From Lucifuga dentata (taxonomy: Eukaryota > Chordata > Actinopteri > Ophidiiformes > Bythitidae), in assembly GCA_014773175.1 (NCBI GenBank), contig VXCM01005738.1, forward strand, positions 1-64,000: a stretch of 64,000 nucleotides of DNA, given 5' to 3'. Shown here in pieces: positions 1-11,889 of the stretch (the first letter of the stretch is position 1; every line of letters begins with the position of its first letter). The notes below the pieces were generated by a model, which made no database searches, had not been told where the DNA came from, and saw only the letters and a list, made by a program, of their open reading frames with translations. The position numbers were made by a program, and so were the translations under genes.

Positions 1-156
1 GGATATCTGGAAGTGTTTCTTTAATGTTTCTTATGCATAGAAAGGTAAAATATATACGCTAGATATACACCTTACGTAACTGTTCCGACTTATTAACAAA
101 CCTGACTTATGAACAGCCATGGGAACGGAACTCGTTTGTAACCTGGGGACTGCCTG
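1..156. mobile_element. TA-flanked Tc1/mariner-type MITE, right part
   Basis: This 156-base segment is nearly the same as 26147-26303, the right part of the complete copy at 25912-26303. It ends GGGGACTGCCTG followed by TA, as that copy does. The sequence right after the TA is internal sequence of the TTAA-flanked MITE family (compare 5392 onward), so this element inserted at a TA inside that older element. Its left end lies before the window. A TA duplication and short inverted ends fit a non-autonomous Tc1/mariner-type element; the exact family was not determined. Confidence 0.7.
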
Positions 157-158
157 TA

Positions 159-345
159 CACGTCTTGTTGGCGATGATGGATTACCTAAGAACGTTTCAA
201 GTATCAACAAGTTGATTTTAATAGAGAATGAACTGAAACCAATGGAGGTCTGGAAGGTAGGAAAAACNGGAAATGATTGTCAGTAACATAACGTATGAAA
301 ATTGAATATATTAGGCTCAAACATGCAAAATGGTGGTATGATCCT
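159..345 (+). mobile_element. TTAA-flanked MITE, 3' half (copy 1)
   Basis: Matches the right half of the complete copy at 5041-5616, ending in GGTATGATCCT followed by TTAA. The left half was separated by the TA-type MITE at 1-156. A single N at 268 replaces about 40 bases present in the other copy, so the junction is probably collapsed by the assembly. TTAA duplications suggest a piggyBac-like mobiliser, but no transposase is present. Confidence 0.7.
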
Positions 346-1304
346 TTAAAATCTGCAGCTTGAGACGGTTTTGATTGCAGAAAGCGTGTCGTCTCTCAGT
401 ATGATCCTCATGATTATAATAAGCACGTGTCCTGATGCCAGACGCCAGATATGGGTGCTGATTATACAGTGACCTTGTTTAAACCGGAGTCGCTGTCTCA
501 TTGATGTCTCCACTCAAAGGCAGGAGTTATGGAATTACACACAGTCCAGTGACAATGGAGGACGACTGGTGAGGAGGACCTCCGCATGTTCAAGGAGAGA
601 GAGGGAGAGATTTGACAGGGTTACAAATAGAAGTAAGTTAATATATTCATAGTTTATAGACACTTTCACAAGTACAGTTTTGATTTAAGAGTAACGCCCT
701 CTAATGGGAGAAGCTCTCAGTCAGCTCAGCAAAAGAAAGATACCAGAGAATGGAAACGTGGGTTTAACAGCCCATGAATGTGTAGATTTTTTTTTTTTTT
801 TTTTTNTTTTTTTTTTTTTTTTTTAATGAAATATGCTTACTTCTTACAGGGTAATAAGGTTTTCTAATATTTACCAGAGCGTAATCAGCACAGACTCTAG
901 CTGAAACATCACCGAAACATCAAATTGTTGTAGTAAAACTGTATTATTATTTTATTGTTATTATTATTTGCGCAAAAACATGCACAAATAAATTGTATTC
1001 TTACAAAATAGTGTGTAAATGCATAATTAATATTAGATGGTGAACAAATCCCTAACTCTAACTATCTGTAACCTAAAGGACTGTAGGCCTGACAGGTTAA
1101 ACTCAGGGCAAAAAAGCTGCTATGATATCATCCATTCATTATACTCGCTTAGCCTATTCAGGGTCGGGAGGGGGGTGTGGGGAGCGGTAGTATCCCAGCA
1201 GTCTTTGGGTGAGAGGGAGGGTACACCATGACAAGGCTGCGAGTCTGTCTCAGGGCTAACACACACACACACACACACAAATTCATTCACACCTACCAGC
1301 AATT
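346..1304. other. unassigned flank with poly(T) and (AC)n
   Basis: No gene recognised. It holds a poly(T) run at about 787-824 split by an N at 806, AT-rich sequence, and an (AC)n microsatellite at 1259-1279. Open frames here are short and lack family resemblance. Confidence 0.5.
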
Positions 1305-1307
1305 TAG

Positions 1308-1480
1308 AATTTCCAGTTCACTTGACCTTTCACATCTTCGGCAGCGGGAAGAAACCAGAGCACCCTGAGGAAACCTACGCAGACGTGAGGACAGCATGCA
1401 AACTCCCCACCGCAAGATTCCAACCCAGGACCTTTTTCCTGTGAGGCGACAGTTTAACCACCAAACCACAACGAAATCCC
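1308..1480 (-). repeat. tRNA-like-headed dispersed repeat (copy 1)
   Basis: The reverse complement reads like the head of the repeat at 10166-10434: a run around CTGTCGCCTCACAGGAA, then GGTCCTGGGTTGGAATCTT, which resembles a tRNA gene B box, then GGAGTTTGCATG. This is a very common interspersed repeat in fish genomes. It is degenerate; its ends were not resolved. Confidence 0.6.
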
Positions 1481-3886
1481 CTCCGCACAGTTGCTGTCAT
1501 ATTTATTCCAGAAAGTGAGAATACATTGAATTTCTTATTTGTGAGGGAAAATACAGGGAATGTAAATATTATTATATTATATACCTAACCTGGCACCTTC
1601 TACAGTAGGTCATACTTTCTCAAAGGGGCGAAATTTATAGGGAGAAATTTGTAAAAACAAATAAATAAAAATCTAATCTTAAAATAAAAAAAAAAAAAAT
1701 TATCACGAGTATAAGCAATGCAGTATTTTTTCTTTTCAGTTTCGACCACATTTAGTGAACCAGGCGGCATTTTTCATCCGTCCGTCATCTGACAAGGTCA
1801 TTACCGCTTTAGGAAGTTGCCGAGGTTAGCGTATGTCATGCTAGCAAGCTAACAGGAGCAGCTAGCATAACGTAGTACAGCTTGTTCATTAGATACCTCG
1901 TAATCTTTGAATGATGGATACGTTTCTGAATAAGATACAGTAGATAATAATGGCCTAGCAGCAAAAAAAAACAGATCAGAGTGAAAATCACAAGTACGAG
2001 TCTGCCTGCATCAAGTCTGGTTTCACCGTAGCAAAGAGGAAAGACGGACATGCTATCCCGAAGTCTCCAGACCCTGTCCAATGAGCATTTAAAACCTTCT
2101 AAACATTTAAGACACAACAAAATCACCCAGGTGAAGCAGAAAAATCTGAATTTTTTTAAACGTAAGGAAGAAATGCTGATCAGACAGACGCATATAATAC
2201 TGAATATTGTGATTAATGTTATTCAAATGTATATTGAATATTAAATGAATATTGAATACTGAAACTAATACTGAGGGAATAAATTTGATTGAAAGCATGC
2301 TGCAAGTATGAATAATCAGATTTTATGATTCCTTGAATAGTATGTGGCTGGGTAGTATGTTTTGTAGGTGGGTGGGTGGNTGGGGGGGATGCAACAATTT
2401 AGGGTCCTTGACATGATAAAAAAGTTTGAGAACCCCTGTTCTGTATGTATCTTGTTGAATTAGTCTGTTTCTTAAAGCTGAGACAGGCAGGCTATCCTCT
2501 GTAAAGCTGATTTGCATGAGGCGACTTTGCTTACATGAGGTCATGTGTGTGTATTTGTGTCATTTCTCATCATCAGCAAACTTACCTTCAAACAGTTTTT
2601 GTTGTTTTTTTTTTTTGTATGTCCAGTTCATCATGATTTCTCAGTCCTTGGCTCCACTATGGCCAAAAAAAGGTGGAGAAACCCACTTGCTACCTCCATC
2701 ACCTGCCACCTTTTCACCTGTCTGAGTTGTGCTTCCCCAGGAGGGTGCAGAGGACCNCCGAGCAGGTGCCCCCCTCCCAACCAGTAACAGCGACCAGAAC
2801 TAGATCCCTCCGCTGGTTTTCCAGTCGTAGACCTGGCCAATCCATAAGATGCCCGGAGGAACATCTGTATGGAGCACAGCCAGGTCAGCACCACCTATGC
2901 ACCTTTAACCTCATTCTGGTGAACCGATAATGACCGTTTTGCACACGCTTTCTATTTTTTTCTCCACTGACCCAGTAAAGCAAACCTCTGAAAACCACAG
3001 TACTGCATTTTTATGCTCTCACGCTTAAATAACTCGACGTTCAAAGCAGATGCATGAGGGCCACAGATGCTGAGAAGATCACATTTACTATATCTATCCA
3101 TCCATTCATCCATCTACGCATCCAGAGTACAACGGGAGCACTGATGCATTACTCTCTAAATACATAAGCGTACTTCAGTACACATCTACTGTCTGTATGA
3201 AATACCTGCTGTATGTACCTCCACATGCATGAATGCATAAATACACACTGGCATGCATTCATACACATGCTTACTTCTGCAGCAGAATTGCTTTTCCATA
3301 CATGGAAGCAACAAGGTTAACACGCAGCGACAAGATGAACAGAAGCGCTGGTCATGTATACGCTGTACACAATGTACTTTATTGTTCAGTCTTTGCTGTG
3401 ATGATACATAAGGCTCGATTGCTGAGCTAAGGCCGTGACAGAAAAGTTCACGAGAACAGACATGACATACTGCAGCAGAACATTCAGCTGCATCTCAATA
3501 AGCTGATTCCGTGTCGCTAATTACTAGCCTCCAGACACAGTAAGATTGACTTTTTCCAGCATCTAAGGGATTTTGAGGGGAGACGATTTGAAAGAATATT
3601 GGTGTTTGTTGTCTTATTGTTTGAACTTTGAAGCCTGAAGCTAAAGGAGCTAACCTCGTGTCCACCGGGAACTTCTCTCAACAGCTTTTTTCTTGGTATT
3701 GCTAATGCTAGTAGCACTGAACCTCGGCTATTTTTGTGTACTTAGCATTTAAAACATTAAACCAAAGAAGATTTCAACAGTTTCCTATGGGCGTCTGAGA
3801 AACAGAACGTCCCTGGTGAGCCTTCAAATGCGTTCCTACGCAGCACGTTTGAACATTTTCTAGGTATTTGGAGGTTTCAGTCACTG
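1481..3886. other. unassigned flanking sequence
   Basis: I see no exon, RNA gene or recognisable transposon. It holds T-rich runs, two single-N junctions (2380 and 2757) and a G/T-rich patch near 2364-2390. Short frames at 2516-2930 overlap on both strands and have no recognisable domain. Confidence 0.4.
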
Positions 3887-3889
3887 TAA

Positions 3890-4215
3890 GGTTGGTTTCA
3901 CGTGCGCTGAGGTGGGCGTTCCTTGCAGCACGATGCGCACACTCAGATTCTCCGCTTTGCAACCGCCTCGAAGTTCAGCCAAATTCAAATCTGCCGCACA
4001 ACCAACGAGAAAGTATTTGCGTCTGACATAAGCAGATGCAAAGCTCATAATCTGCGTAGAGAAATCTCCTGGGTTTGTAAATATGCTCCAGGGTCACATC
4101 GGGTGTTTTTACCCAGGCGCTTCTTGATGACGCATGTTGTTACTCCGTTCCATGTGCGCAGGGCATCGGCAGGGTAGGCAGCGCGGCGCAAATACGGCGT
4201 GGCGTGAAACCAGCC
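3890..4215. mobile_element. PIF/Harbinger-type MITE with TAA duplication
   Basis: Starts GGTTGGTTTCACG and ends CGTGAAACCAGCC, inverted repeats with one mismatch in 13. It is flanked on both sides by TAA (3887-3889 and 4216-4218). A 3-bp TWA duplication with GG-initial inverted ends is the hallmark of PIF/Harbinger elements. At 326 bp it has no room for a transposase. The interior is unusually GC- and CpG-rich for this flank. Confidence 0.75.
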
Positions 4216-4218
4216 TAA

Positions 4219-5036
4219 GGGTTTCTCAAACAGGGTTTTGACTGAGTGGTGTCATCCTGCGTAAAATTACACGAGGGATGCGGCCAAACAGGAAGTGTCC
4301 TGATATATGAAAATAACAGCAGAGGAAAATGTGTGTTTCATATTATTCCACTCGCACGACCACGTACTAGGCAACAAGAGGAACACACGTGTCACGCACC
4401 GTTTAAAGTTAGTTTGTCGTCGTGGTTACGCCTCAGTCAGTCTAACCACTGATAGTTACTTGTAACACAGAGCGAAGCAGAAAATTTGTTGCTATGGTTA
4501 CCTTGTGCACTGATTTAGAACAGTGGTTAAACTGCTGGCCACAACTACGTGTAAGGTGTTCTGGCATTCAATTTTAATGGACACCTGCCAGCCAATCAGA
4601 AAAGAGTATCTTCTGCAGCCACGGTGCTGGATCCTACACACAATATGAGTATCTGTGATCACTGATGCTGCCAGAGAGCAGCCGACTGAAATAGATTTTT
4701 ATGAAGAGTGGAAGTGTGTGATAATATTATTTGATAGTGGTAGAGAATGTGGCGTGATGCTATAGGCTGATTTTTCTAATGCGTATTAGTTGATGCTACG
4801 CCTAAAATAATACCAAATCTATCACTGTATCACAGCAGAGAGTATTCTTTAGTAATAATTATATAAGTTTAACTTACATTATATGTTGTAGATAAGATGC
4901 AACAGCATTGTTGTTTGCTAGGCTGAAAAGGAATGATATGTGGCTGTTTTTCCTCAAAGGTGACGCTATAAGTTTAATCATTGGAAGTTTTGATATGGAT
5001 ATAATAGTCACTGTATAGAGACAGAATGTAAAAGTT
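4219..5036. other. unassigned flanking sequence
   Basis: AT-rich single-copy-looking sequence between two MITEs. No coding or RNA feature recognised. Confidence 0.4.
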
Positions 5037-5040
5037 TTAA

Positions 5041-5616
5041 AGGACCATACCGGTGATTGTCCATGTTTGAGCCTAATATATTCAATTTTAATATGTTACG
5101 TTACTGACAATCATTTCCCAAAGGATAAAACCGTATTTCAGCTTTTCTGATATTTTGCGAAATCTCTTAATCTTTCAAAATCAAATATTCAAGTGATACA
5201 CCCACCTTAAAAATCCATGTTTCTCCTGCTAATAGTTACACAGCCTTATGAAGTCACGGTCCTTTAAATTTTTCCATAAACGCAGGTCTTCTTTTGGGAC
5301 TATATTCCCCGGTGGAGGCATACATTCACTCCACGCTTTTTATTGAGCTTAAACACTAAAATTACATAACTTCTAAAAAAACCTGAATACACGTCTTGTT
5401 GGTGATGATGGATTACCTATCCCAAGAACGTTTACAGTATCAACAAGTTGATTTTAATAGCAGAATGAACTGAAACCAATGGAGGTCTGGAAGGTAGGAA
5501 AAACATTTTTAATTCACTGTTCCAGTAGTATGCTTTGGGAAATGATTGTCAGTAACATTACATGTATGAAAATTAATATATTAGGCTGAAACATGTATGA
5601 TTGCCGGTATGGTCCT
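5041..5616 (+). mobile_element. TTAA-flanked MITE, complete (copy 2)
   Basis: Begins AGGACCATACCGGTGATTG and ends in its approximate reverse complement, CCGGTATGGTCCT. TTAA lies on both sides (5037-5040 and 5617-5620). The inverted arms extend roughly 80 bases, down to a TTTGGGAAATGATTGTCAGT motif and its complement near 5110 and 5535. Length is 576 bp with no transposase frame. TTAA target sites are typical of piggyBac-superfamily transposition. Seven other full or partial copies occur in the window. Confidence 0.8.
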
Positions 5617-5620
5617 TTAA

Positions 5621-6880
5621 ATAAAAACTCCTTGATGAATTTGCTGAAAATACTGTAACGTTTAACAGAACTCAGATACGTGTGATGCTCATTTCTCCAC
5701 GCAAATAAAAAATGCAATTAAAACCCGCAATCTTTTGTTCGCTTTCACCTCGTAGAGTAAACACTGTTTACGACTGATCCGACTGTTCCGTTCAAGTCTT
5801 CAGAAACCCTCTAACACACACTTCTGGTTTGAACATCGTCTCTTACTACCCTTGCATTGTAAAACATCTATATGCATGAGCTTCTGTTTTACCACGCTTG
5901 ATGCTCAGCAACCCTTTGCTTGCAGCTTTTCTTAAAGTGTTCAGTCATCGTTAAGACATCCATCTGCAACACAATGCTGCATTAAATCTCACTAAAGACA
6001 CGTTAATTAAACAAACGTGCAGTAGAATTTTAAATATCCACACAACCTTTGACCCTTATGCATTTGATATTGTTTGTTGTTAGCGGAATGATGTTTCCAA
6101 TTTGTCACAAATCTCATATCACAGCAGGTATGGCAAACTAATGTGTGATATATTAATATTTTTAAGCAGACAGTGGTAATTAATCCTAAGCTTTTATGAT
6201 CATTATCCGAGGTCGTGATTTATAGTATATTCTAGATCGTTACTGCAGTTCATCTATAATAGCCACAATAACATAAGTAACAGAAATTGGAAGGAGGAAT
6301 GGCGGTTTCATGGTTGTCGAAAATGTAATGGCACCATAATGCTGACACATTAGCCAAAAAAACATTAATATTCCAAAGAGAATACTTAAATCTACGCCCT
6401 CTTCACCTCTGAACCTCCTCAAAGCAGCTACAAAACACTGTAGGCACTGTGACTACAATACGCTTCCACTACAAAACTGAGCAGAATAGGAAAAAAATGT
6501 CCTTGTTATCTCATCGTGTCTGAGATAAGCAGTCCAGACTTGTCCTTGTGCCGTTTGCAGAGTCCTTTTTGTCTCTCGGTGAGGTAAAGCGGTGCTGTAT
6601 GATAGGGTCTATTGATATGCAGCCTTGGGAGAGTCATTTATCCCTTACCCAGCCAGGCGCCACGCAGAAAGATTTACATATCCTCTTAGCGAGACCTGCA
6701 ATGTTAACGCATCCATCTCCCCTCCTGGCTGTTTATCTATAAGCCTTTAAAGGTCTGTTAGATGCCCTTAACGTCCTAACAAATATCCGATTCCAACCTC
6801 TGTTGTGTGTCATAATTCAAGGCAGACGTGGGAACTTCATCATACTCAGCCTTTCAGAGATTAGCTCAAACGCTCTGAGG
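5621..6880 (-). other. sequence 3' of the snx29 stop; probable 3' UTR start
   Basis: Immediately downstream, in transcript sense, of the snx29 stop codon at 6881-6883, so at least its upper part should be 3' UTR. I could not fix a polyadenylation site. The stretch 6600-6760 looks like single-copy, possibly conserved DNA. No other gene is seen. Confidence 0.4.
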
Positions 6881-7007
6881 TTAAAGGTCACCGCTCTGGG
6901 GTTCAGGTCTGGCTTCCTGGTTCCGACTGCGGCCCAGTCGAGGGAAGCGGGATGACGTTTTGGACCGAGGAGTTTTGGGTCCTCCCTCATTCCCTTGGGG
7001 CGTGTCT
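6881..7007 (-). CDS. snx29: sorting nexin 29, terminal coding exon
   Basis: Last coding exon, encoding residues 180-220 of the 220 assembled here plus the final base of codon 179. On the minus strand it follows a pyrimidine-rich acceptor (CTTCTCTCTCATCAG) and starts AGACACGCC. The single base A completes the CT left by the previous exon, giving Leu-Asp-Thr-Pro. The stop TAA is at 6881-6883. The peptide is a basic Ser/Arg/Pro-rich tail that contains SSRFPRLGRSR and ends EPQSGDL. From memory, mammalian SNX29 has a closely similar tail with the same last seven residues. It lies just after the PX domain and is probably disordered. The frame stays open upstream of the acceptor as far as 7093, but splice phase and homology support the boundary chosen. 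Confidence 0.93.
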
Positions 7008-7322
7008 CTGATGAGAGAGAAGAAAGGGAAGAGATGCAGGTATTTAATAAAAATCAGGCAAAGATTTTCAGGCGAATTATTAAACGACCCCAATTATTAT
7101 TCCAAGCAGCGTCTGGAAATGTAAATGTATGAAGTTCTTGGCTGCTGAAGGATAACCACAGTAAATGTTTGATATTTCTTCTACATTAACCCTCTATTAC
7201 ATGAATTATTACTTAAACATGATAAAAATGTTTTCATGTGTTTTTATTACTTAAAATTGCTTAAATAATGGAAATATTTGAAAATTTTTAAAAATTTTTG
7301 TAAAGGGGGGGGTAGTTGGTAA

Positions 7323-7344
7323 ATTGTTGCCATATGGCAACAAT
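7323..7344. repeat. 22-bp perfect palindrome
   Basis: Perfect palindrome centred on CATATG, with core GTTGCCATATGGCAAC. It follows about 140 bases of AT-rich sequence and a TTAACCCTCTATTACATG motif at about 7184. That combination resembles the end of some fish piggyBac-like elements, but I could not find the other end. Confidence 0.5.
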
Positions 7345-9171
7345 GCGCAATCGTGGAAAGCACCATAAAATCCAATTTTTCTCAAAAAACAACCTTTTAT
7401 TTAAAACAGACTAAACAAATCCTACTTATACTTAATGAAATGTATAAACCAATGTTAACACAGTTAAATTAATATGATTTCATTTGTTATTTGGAATGTA
7501 TGGTAGTAATAACATCATAATAAGCTGGTTACATACACCTGTAATAATGTAATAATTGGTACGGCAGGCTGTATCATTTTCTTGATCAAAAACAAATTTA
7601 TTTCCTATGTAATTTCATTTAATCATTCTNCTGTATCATTTTCTTGATCAAAAACAAATTTATTTCCTATGTAATTTCATTTAATCATTCTTATTCGACA
7701 TCATTCATTTCATTTAGTCAATATCAGAAGCTGGCTGCATGTTCTATGGATGAAAGCAGCATATGTAAACTGGCTATACTGTCAAAAATAGCACAAAATG
7801 CANTGCATGTTCTATGGATGAAAGCAGCATATGTAAACTGGCTATACTGTCAAAAATAGCACAAAATGCAAGCTACAATTCTTATTACCTTGCTATCTGG
7901 ACTATATATCACAATGAATTTGTAACTGTAAACCATCTACAACGTATTATCTTCTAAGAAGAAAATACTGTTGTTAAAACTGTATGGTTTTATTGACTAG
8001 AAATATACACAAAAGTGGACCAAAGAGTAGAAATCTGTAAATTATATGAGTTGAATTATCATATGAAGCAGCTGCTTTTCACCTTTGCTGCTGTTACATT
8101 TTGTTTCTTGCAGCTTCCCAGATGCACCTTTTTTTTTATTCTTAACATCTTAAAACCGTCTTATTCCCTGACCCCTCACCACAGGAAGGAATCATTTCGG
8201 ACATAATGAATCACATTACACTCATTTCTGATCTCATGATGGAGTTGATGGTTCTCATTACTCAGGAGAAAATAATCTTAGTCACCTGATGATATCATTG
8301 CCCCGGTTACCGTGACAACCCCCATCGTGACACGTGAACTCCCGATCCCTGAGTCTCATCTGATAAACATGGAGGATGAATGAGAGGCTCTTGTCAAAGG
8401 AAGGAAATGAAAGGCGGACAGATTGAATCCCTGGAGTTAAATGCTTGCTAGCTGCCTGGAGCTCTGTGTGCTGTACTGCTGTCTTTGTTTGATGACAACT
8501 CCCCCAAGACGCTGACCTCTGACCTTCTGTGTGTGGAGCTAAATGGTGATTTTGTGGAAACAGCAGCAGTGAGTTATTGCAGATTACCGTGATTAGGACT
8601 TTTACCACGTGATAAAGAGGGCATTTCACCTGTTGATTTCCAAACTAATGCTGTTCAGCTCGCAGCAGTGACGTGTTTGTCCACACGTGTTGCTCCGACT
8701 GTGGAAAAGGTTATCCAGGACATCTAAGTTTTCCTGTTTTAGGAGTTTGATTCCCACTAGAACAACTTGTGCTAAAAATAAATGTGCTCACAGTGAGGTG
8801 CTTTGGCTACGAGTGTCGCCACAAGCCATGTGGTTGTACTGTAGGTGAAGCAGCAGGGGCGTAAACGCAACACGATCAGCACGCTTACATGCACGCCAGA
8901 CGCTGGCTTTTGTCCGTAAGGCAAAAACGTGGAGTCAGCTACATACATGGATGAAATGAATGAGATTTTCTCCTTCGCTGAATATACGTTACACGTTGCT
9001 AAATCAGCTTCAGTATGTGCAAATAGCTTACGACATGCTTCAGTATGTTTTCTGTAATGGTCTAATCTGCTAATGTCGATTCTGGTGTTTGAAAAAAAGA
9101 AAAAAAAAAATCAATTTATTGCCTGAATCAGATTAGATTCAAGGTTTTAAAATGCATGGAAACGTACTGAT

Positions 9172-9541
9172 AGTGTTTTTCCACCAAATAAAATTCTGGT
9201 ACTCAAACAGGTTCTGTTTGGTATCTGTGGAACCAACATACTAGCTAGCAAACCAGACCGTATTTCAACATTTCCACCAATTTGTGATGGAATCATTGCA
9301 TCACCAATGGAAGTAACTGCAGATTTATTTATTTTTAATTGTGGAAGTACAACAATTCATGCAGGTACAATAATACACAAGGCTCCGCTTCAGGTCCTGC
9401 TATTTTTTGGTTCCAAACCAATTTTTTTTCTTTTTTTTTTTTTTTTTTNTTTTTTTTTTTTTTTTGGTTGAAATACTCAAAACAGTCCCAAATTAGGTTT
9501 ACGAACCAGAAGAGAACCCGTTTCATGTTGGTGGAAATGCC
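9172..9541. mobile_element. candidate MITE with TTTCCACCAA ends
   Basis: The left end contains TTTTTCCACCAA and the right end its inverse TTGGTGGAAATGCC. A related fragment, TTGTTGGTGGAAATGCCC, occurs at about 19075. A poly(T) tract split by an N (9449) sits inside. No clean target duplication was found. Confidence 0.4.
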
Positions 9542-10165
9542 ACGAGAGACTTTCAGAGAGTCTCTCCTACCTGAAAAGGCCGAGGCCCTGTACGAGCTGC
9601 AACGCAAACGTATTCACGGATAAGCTGGGTCAGGCTAAGTCACGCAGCATCATCAAGGAGTCCTGAGATCCATCCTTCCTGTCATTTCCTCTTTCCTCTA
9701 GCTTTAATTCTCTCAACGTGCCAGAACATCTTCCGTCTCATATTTACATCCCTCCATGCTGATATGGGCTTTGTTGCCGTGCCACAAATTTGCCAGCGAC
9801 AACATCTGTCGGCATCGCAGATGTCCAGGGGATAGTTGGCAGTACACAAATAATAACTGAATAAATAAGAACCGCATAACGGAGAGTCAGCTCAGGTAAT
9901 TTGAACAAACTGAAACATGTTGCAGGGATTTTCTATCCATGTTCTAAAACAAATGAGATGAGTAACGCTGAAGAGTAAACCTTCAACACCTAGTCATTTT
10001 TTACCAAGATAAAACTACTATTTTGTTAGCATTAAACAAACACACATTAGTCTGAGCTACCGGCTGTCAGAGTCTGGTCGTTGTAGAATGCTAAGAAATT
10101 AACCGTCGTTTTACTCCTGGCGAAAAAGATTCTGAGTAGAATTTATATCGACTGAGTTACGCAGG

Positions 10166-10434
10166 GCGGCACGGCGGCTTGGTGGTTCGGAATGCTGCCT
10201 CAGAGCAAGAAGGTCCTGGGTTAGAATCCGACTAGATTCTTTCTGAGTGGAGTTTGCATGTTCTTCTCGTCTCCCAACCCCCCAAAGACATGCAGGTTCG
10301 GTGAACTGGAAACTAAATTGACTGTAGGTGTGAATGAGACCTGTCCAGAGTCTCACCCAATCACCGCTGGGATAGGCTCCAGTCCCCCACAACGAGGAAG
10401 ATGGATGGTTAGATGGATGGATGAGGAGACGGGA
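10166..10434 (+). repeat. tRNA-like-headed dispersed repeat (copy 2)
   Basis: Reads as a degraded head (GGCGGCACGGCGGCTTGG), a segment resembling a tRNA B box (GGTCCTGGGTTAGAATCC), then GGAGTTTGCATGTTCT and a body ending GGGATAGGCTCCAGTCC. It finishes in ATGGATGG-type simple repeats. These blocks are shared with the minus-strand copies at 1308-1480, 10795-10893 and 41029-41110. Confidence 0.7.
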
Positions 10435-10794
10435 CTCCAAATATTATAGAGATCAGATATGTTTACCATGAAACGCTGTTATTTCGTTTAGCTGTATCAT
10501 ACTTCCATTCCTAATAATACTATCAAGTCATAGACTAGCAGACATTCACGGCAACAAAACAGGACTCAACCGGCCAATGGGACGCCGTATAAGAACCTTA
10601 CAGTATCCTCTTTTCACATACAGGATTAGGAATGTTGTAGTTTGATCTGATCTGGTCTGATCCGATGTCAGATGCAATAAGGAAGTGAGGCCATCCAGCG
10701 TCACCGCCAATTACAACCCGCCCAGTCAGGCCTTCATTTACATTTACTCATTTGTCAGATGCTTTTATTTAAAGCGACGCACACATGAGCAGCC

Positions 10795-10893
10795 TAAACT
10801 GCAGTCACGGGGAGAACATGCAAACTCCACACATAAAGGCCAACCTGGATTTGAACCCGCAACCTTCTTGCTGTGAGGCGAGAGCCACTGTGT
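10795..10893 (-). repeat. tRNA-like-headed dispersed repeat (copy 3, partial)
   Basis: The plus strand reads GGGGAGAACATGCAAACTCC, then TTTGAACCCGCAACCTTC and GCTGTGAGGCGAGAG. This is the inverse of the head segment of the copy at 10166. Truncated. Confidence 0.6.
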
Positions 10894-10949
10894 TAAATCG
10901 TTTTTCCATATTTATTAAAAAGCAGTTTACAGTCTGTCCAATGTGATGG

Positions 10950-11889
10950 ATGATGTGATGCTAAAGATGATATGATGCTAAAGACGATACAATGCTAAAG
11001 ATGATACGATGCTAAAGATGATGTGATGCTAAAGATGATACGATGCTAAAGCTGAAATGATGCTAAAAATGATATGATGCTAAAGATGATATGATGCTAA
11101 AGACAATACAATGCTAAAGATGATACGATGCTAAAGCTGAAATGATGCTAAAGATGATATGATGCTAAAGATGATACGATGCTAAAGATGATATGATGCT
11201 AAAGATGATACGATGCTAAAGATGATACGATGCTAAACATGATACGATGCTAAAGATGATGCAATGCTAAAGATGATAAGATGCTAAAGATGATATGATG
11301 CTAAAGATGATGCGATGCTAAAGATGATACGATGCTAAAGATGATACGATGCTAAAGACGATAAGATGCTAAAGATGATGCAAGGCTAAAGCTGATACGA
11401 TGCTAAAGATGATGCAATGCTAAAGATGATGCAATGCTAAAGACGATATAATGCTAAAGATGATACGATGCTAAAGATGATACGATGCTAAAGACGATAA
11501 GATGCTAAAGATGATGCAAGGCTAAAGCTGATACGATGCTAAAGATGATGCAATGCTAAAGATGATGCAATGCTAAAGACGATATAATGCTAAAGATGAT
11601 ACGATGCTAAAGATGATACGATGCTAAAGATGATGCGATGCTAAAGATGATACGAAGCTAAAGATGACACAATGCTAAAGATGAGACAATGCCAAAGACG
11701 ATGCGATGCTAAAGATGATACAAAGCTAAAGATGGCACGATGCTAAACATGATACAATGCTAAAGATGATATGATGCTAAAGATGATGTGATGCTAAAGA
11801 TGATATGATGCTAAAGACGATATGATGCTAAAGATGATGCGATGCTAAAGATGATACGAAGCTAAAGATGATACAAAGCTAAAGATGAC
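10950..11889. repeat. 17-bp minisatellite, about 55 units
   Basis: Tandem array with consensus ATGATACGATGCTAAAG (17 bp). Most variation falls in the middle (GATAC, GATAT, GATGC, GACGATA). A block of eight units (136 bp), recognisable by rare variants such as GACGATAAG and CAAGGCTAAAGCTG, is repeated once (starting at 11357 and 11493), so part of the array has a higher-order structure. The unit is not a multiple of three and carries stops, so it is not coding. It lies in the last snx29 intron. Confidence 0.95.

Noticed and set aside
2364..2390. GGGTGGGTGG tract as a G-quadruplex element
   Set aside because: It contains an N junction at 2380, so the true sequence is uncertain.
6881..7093. Extending the last snx29 coding exon to the Met at 7093
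   Set aside because: The extra codons are intronic: a strong pyrimidine-rich acceptor lies at 7008 and the phase from the previous exon joins exactly at 7007.
8282..8629. 115-codon minus-strand frame in the last snx29 intron
   Set aside because: No family resemblance and no matching splice phase with the flanking exons; probably chance.
10950..11889. Possible CRISPR-like array
   Set aside because: Units are directly adjacent 17-mers without unique spacers, in a vertebrate intron; it is a minisatellite.
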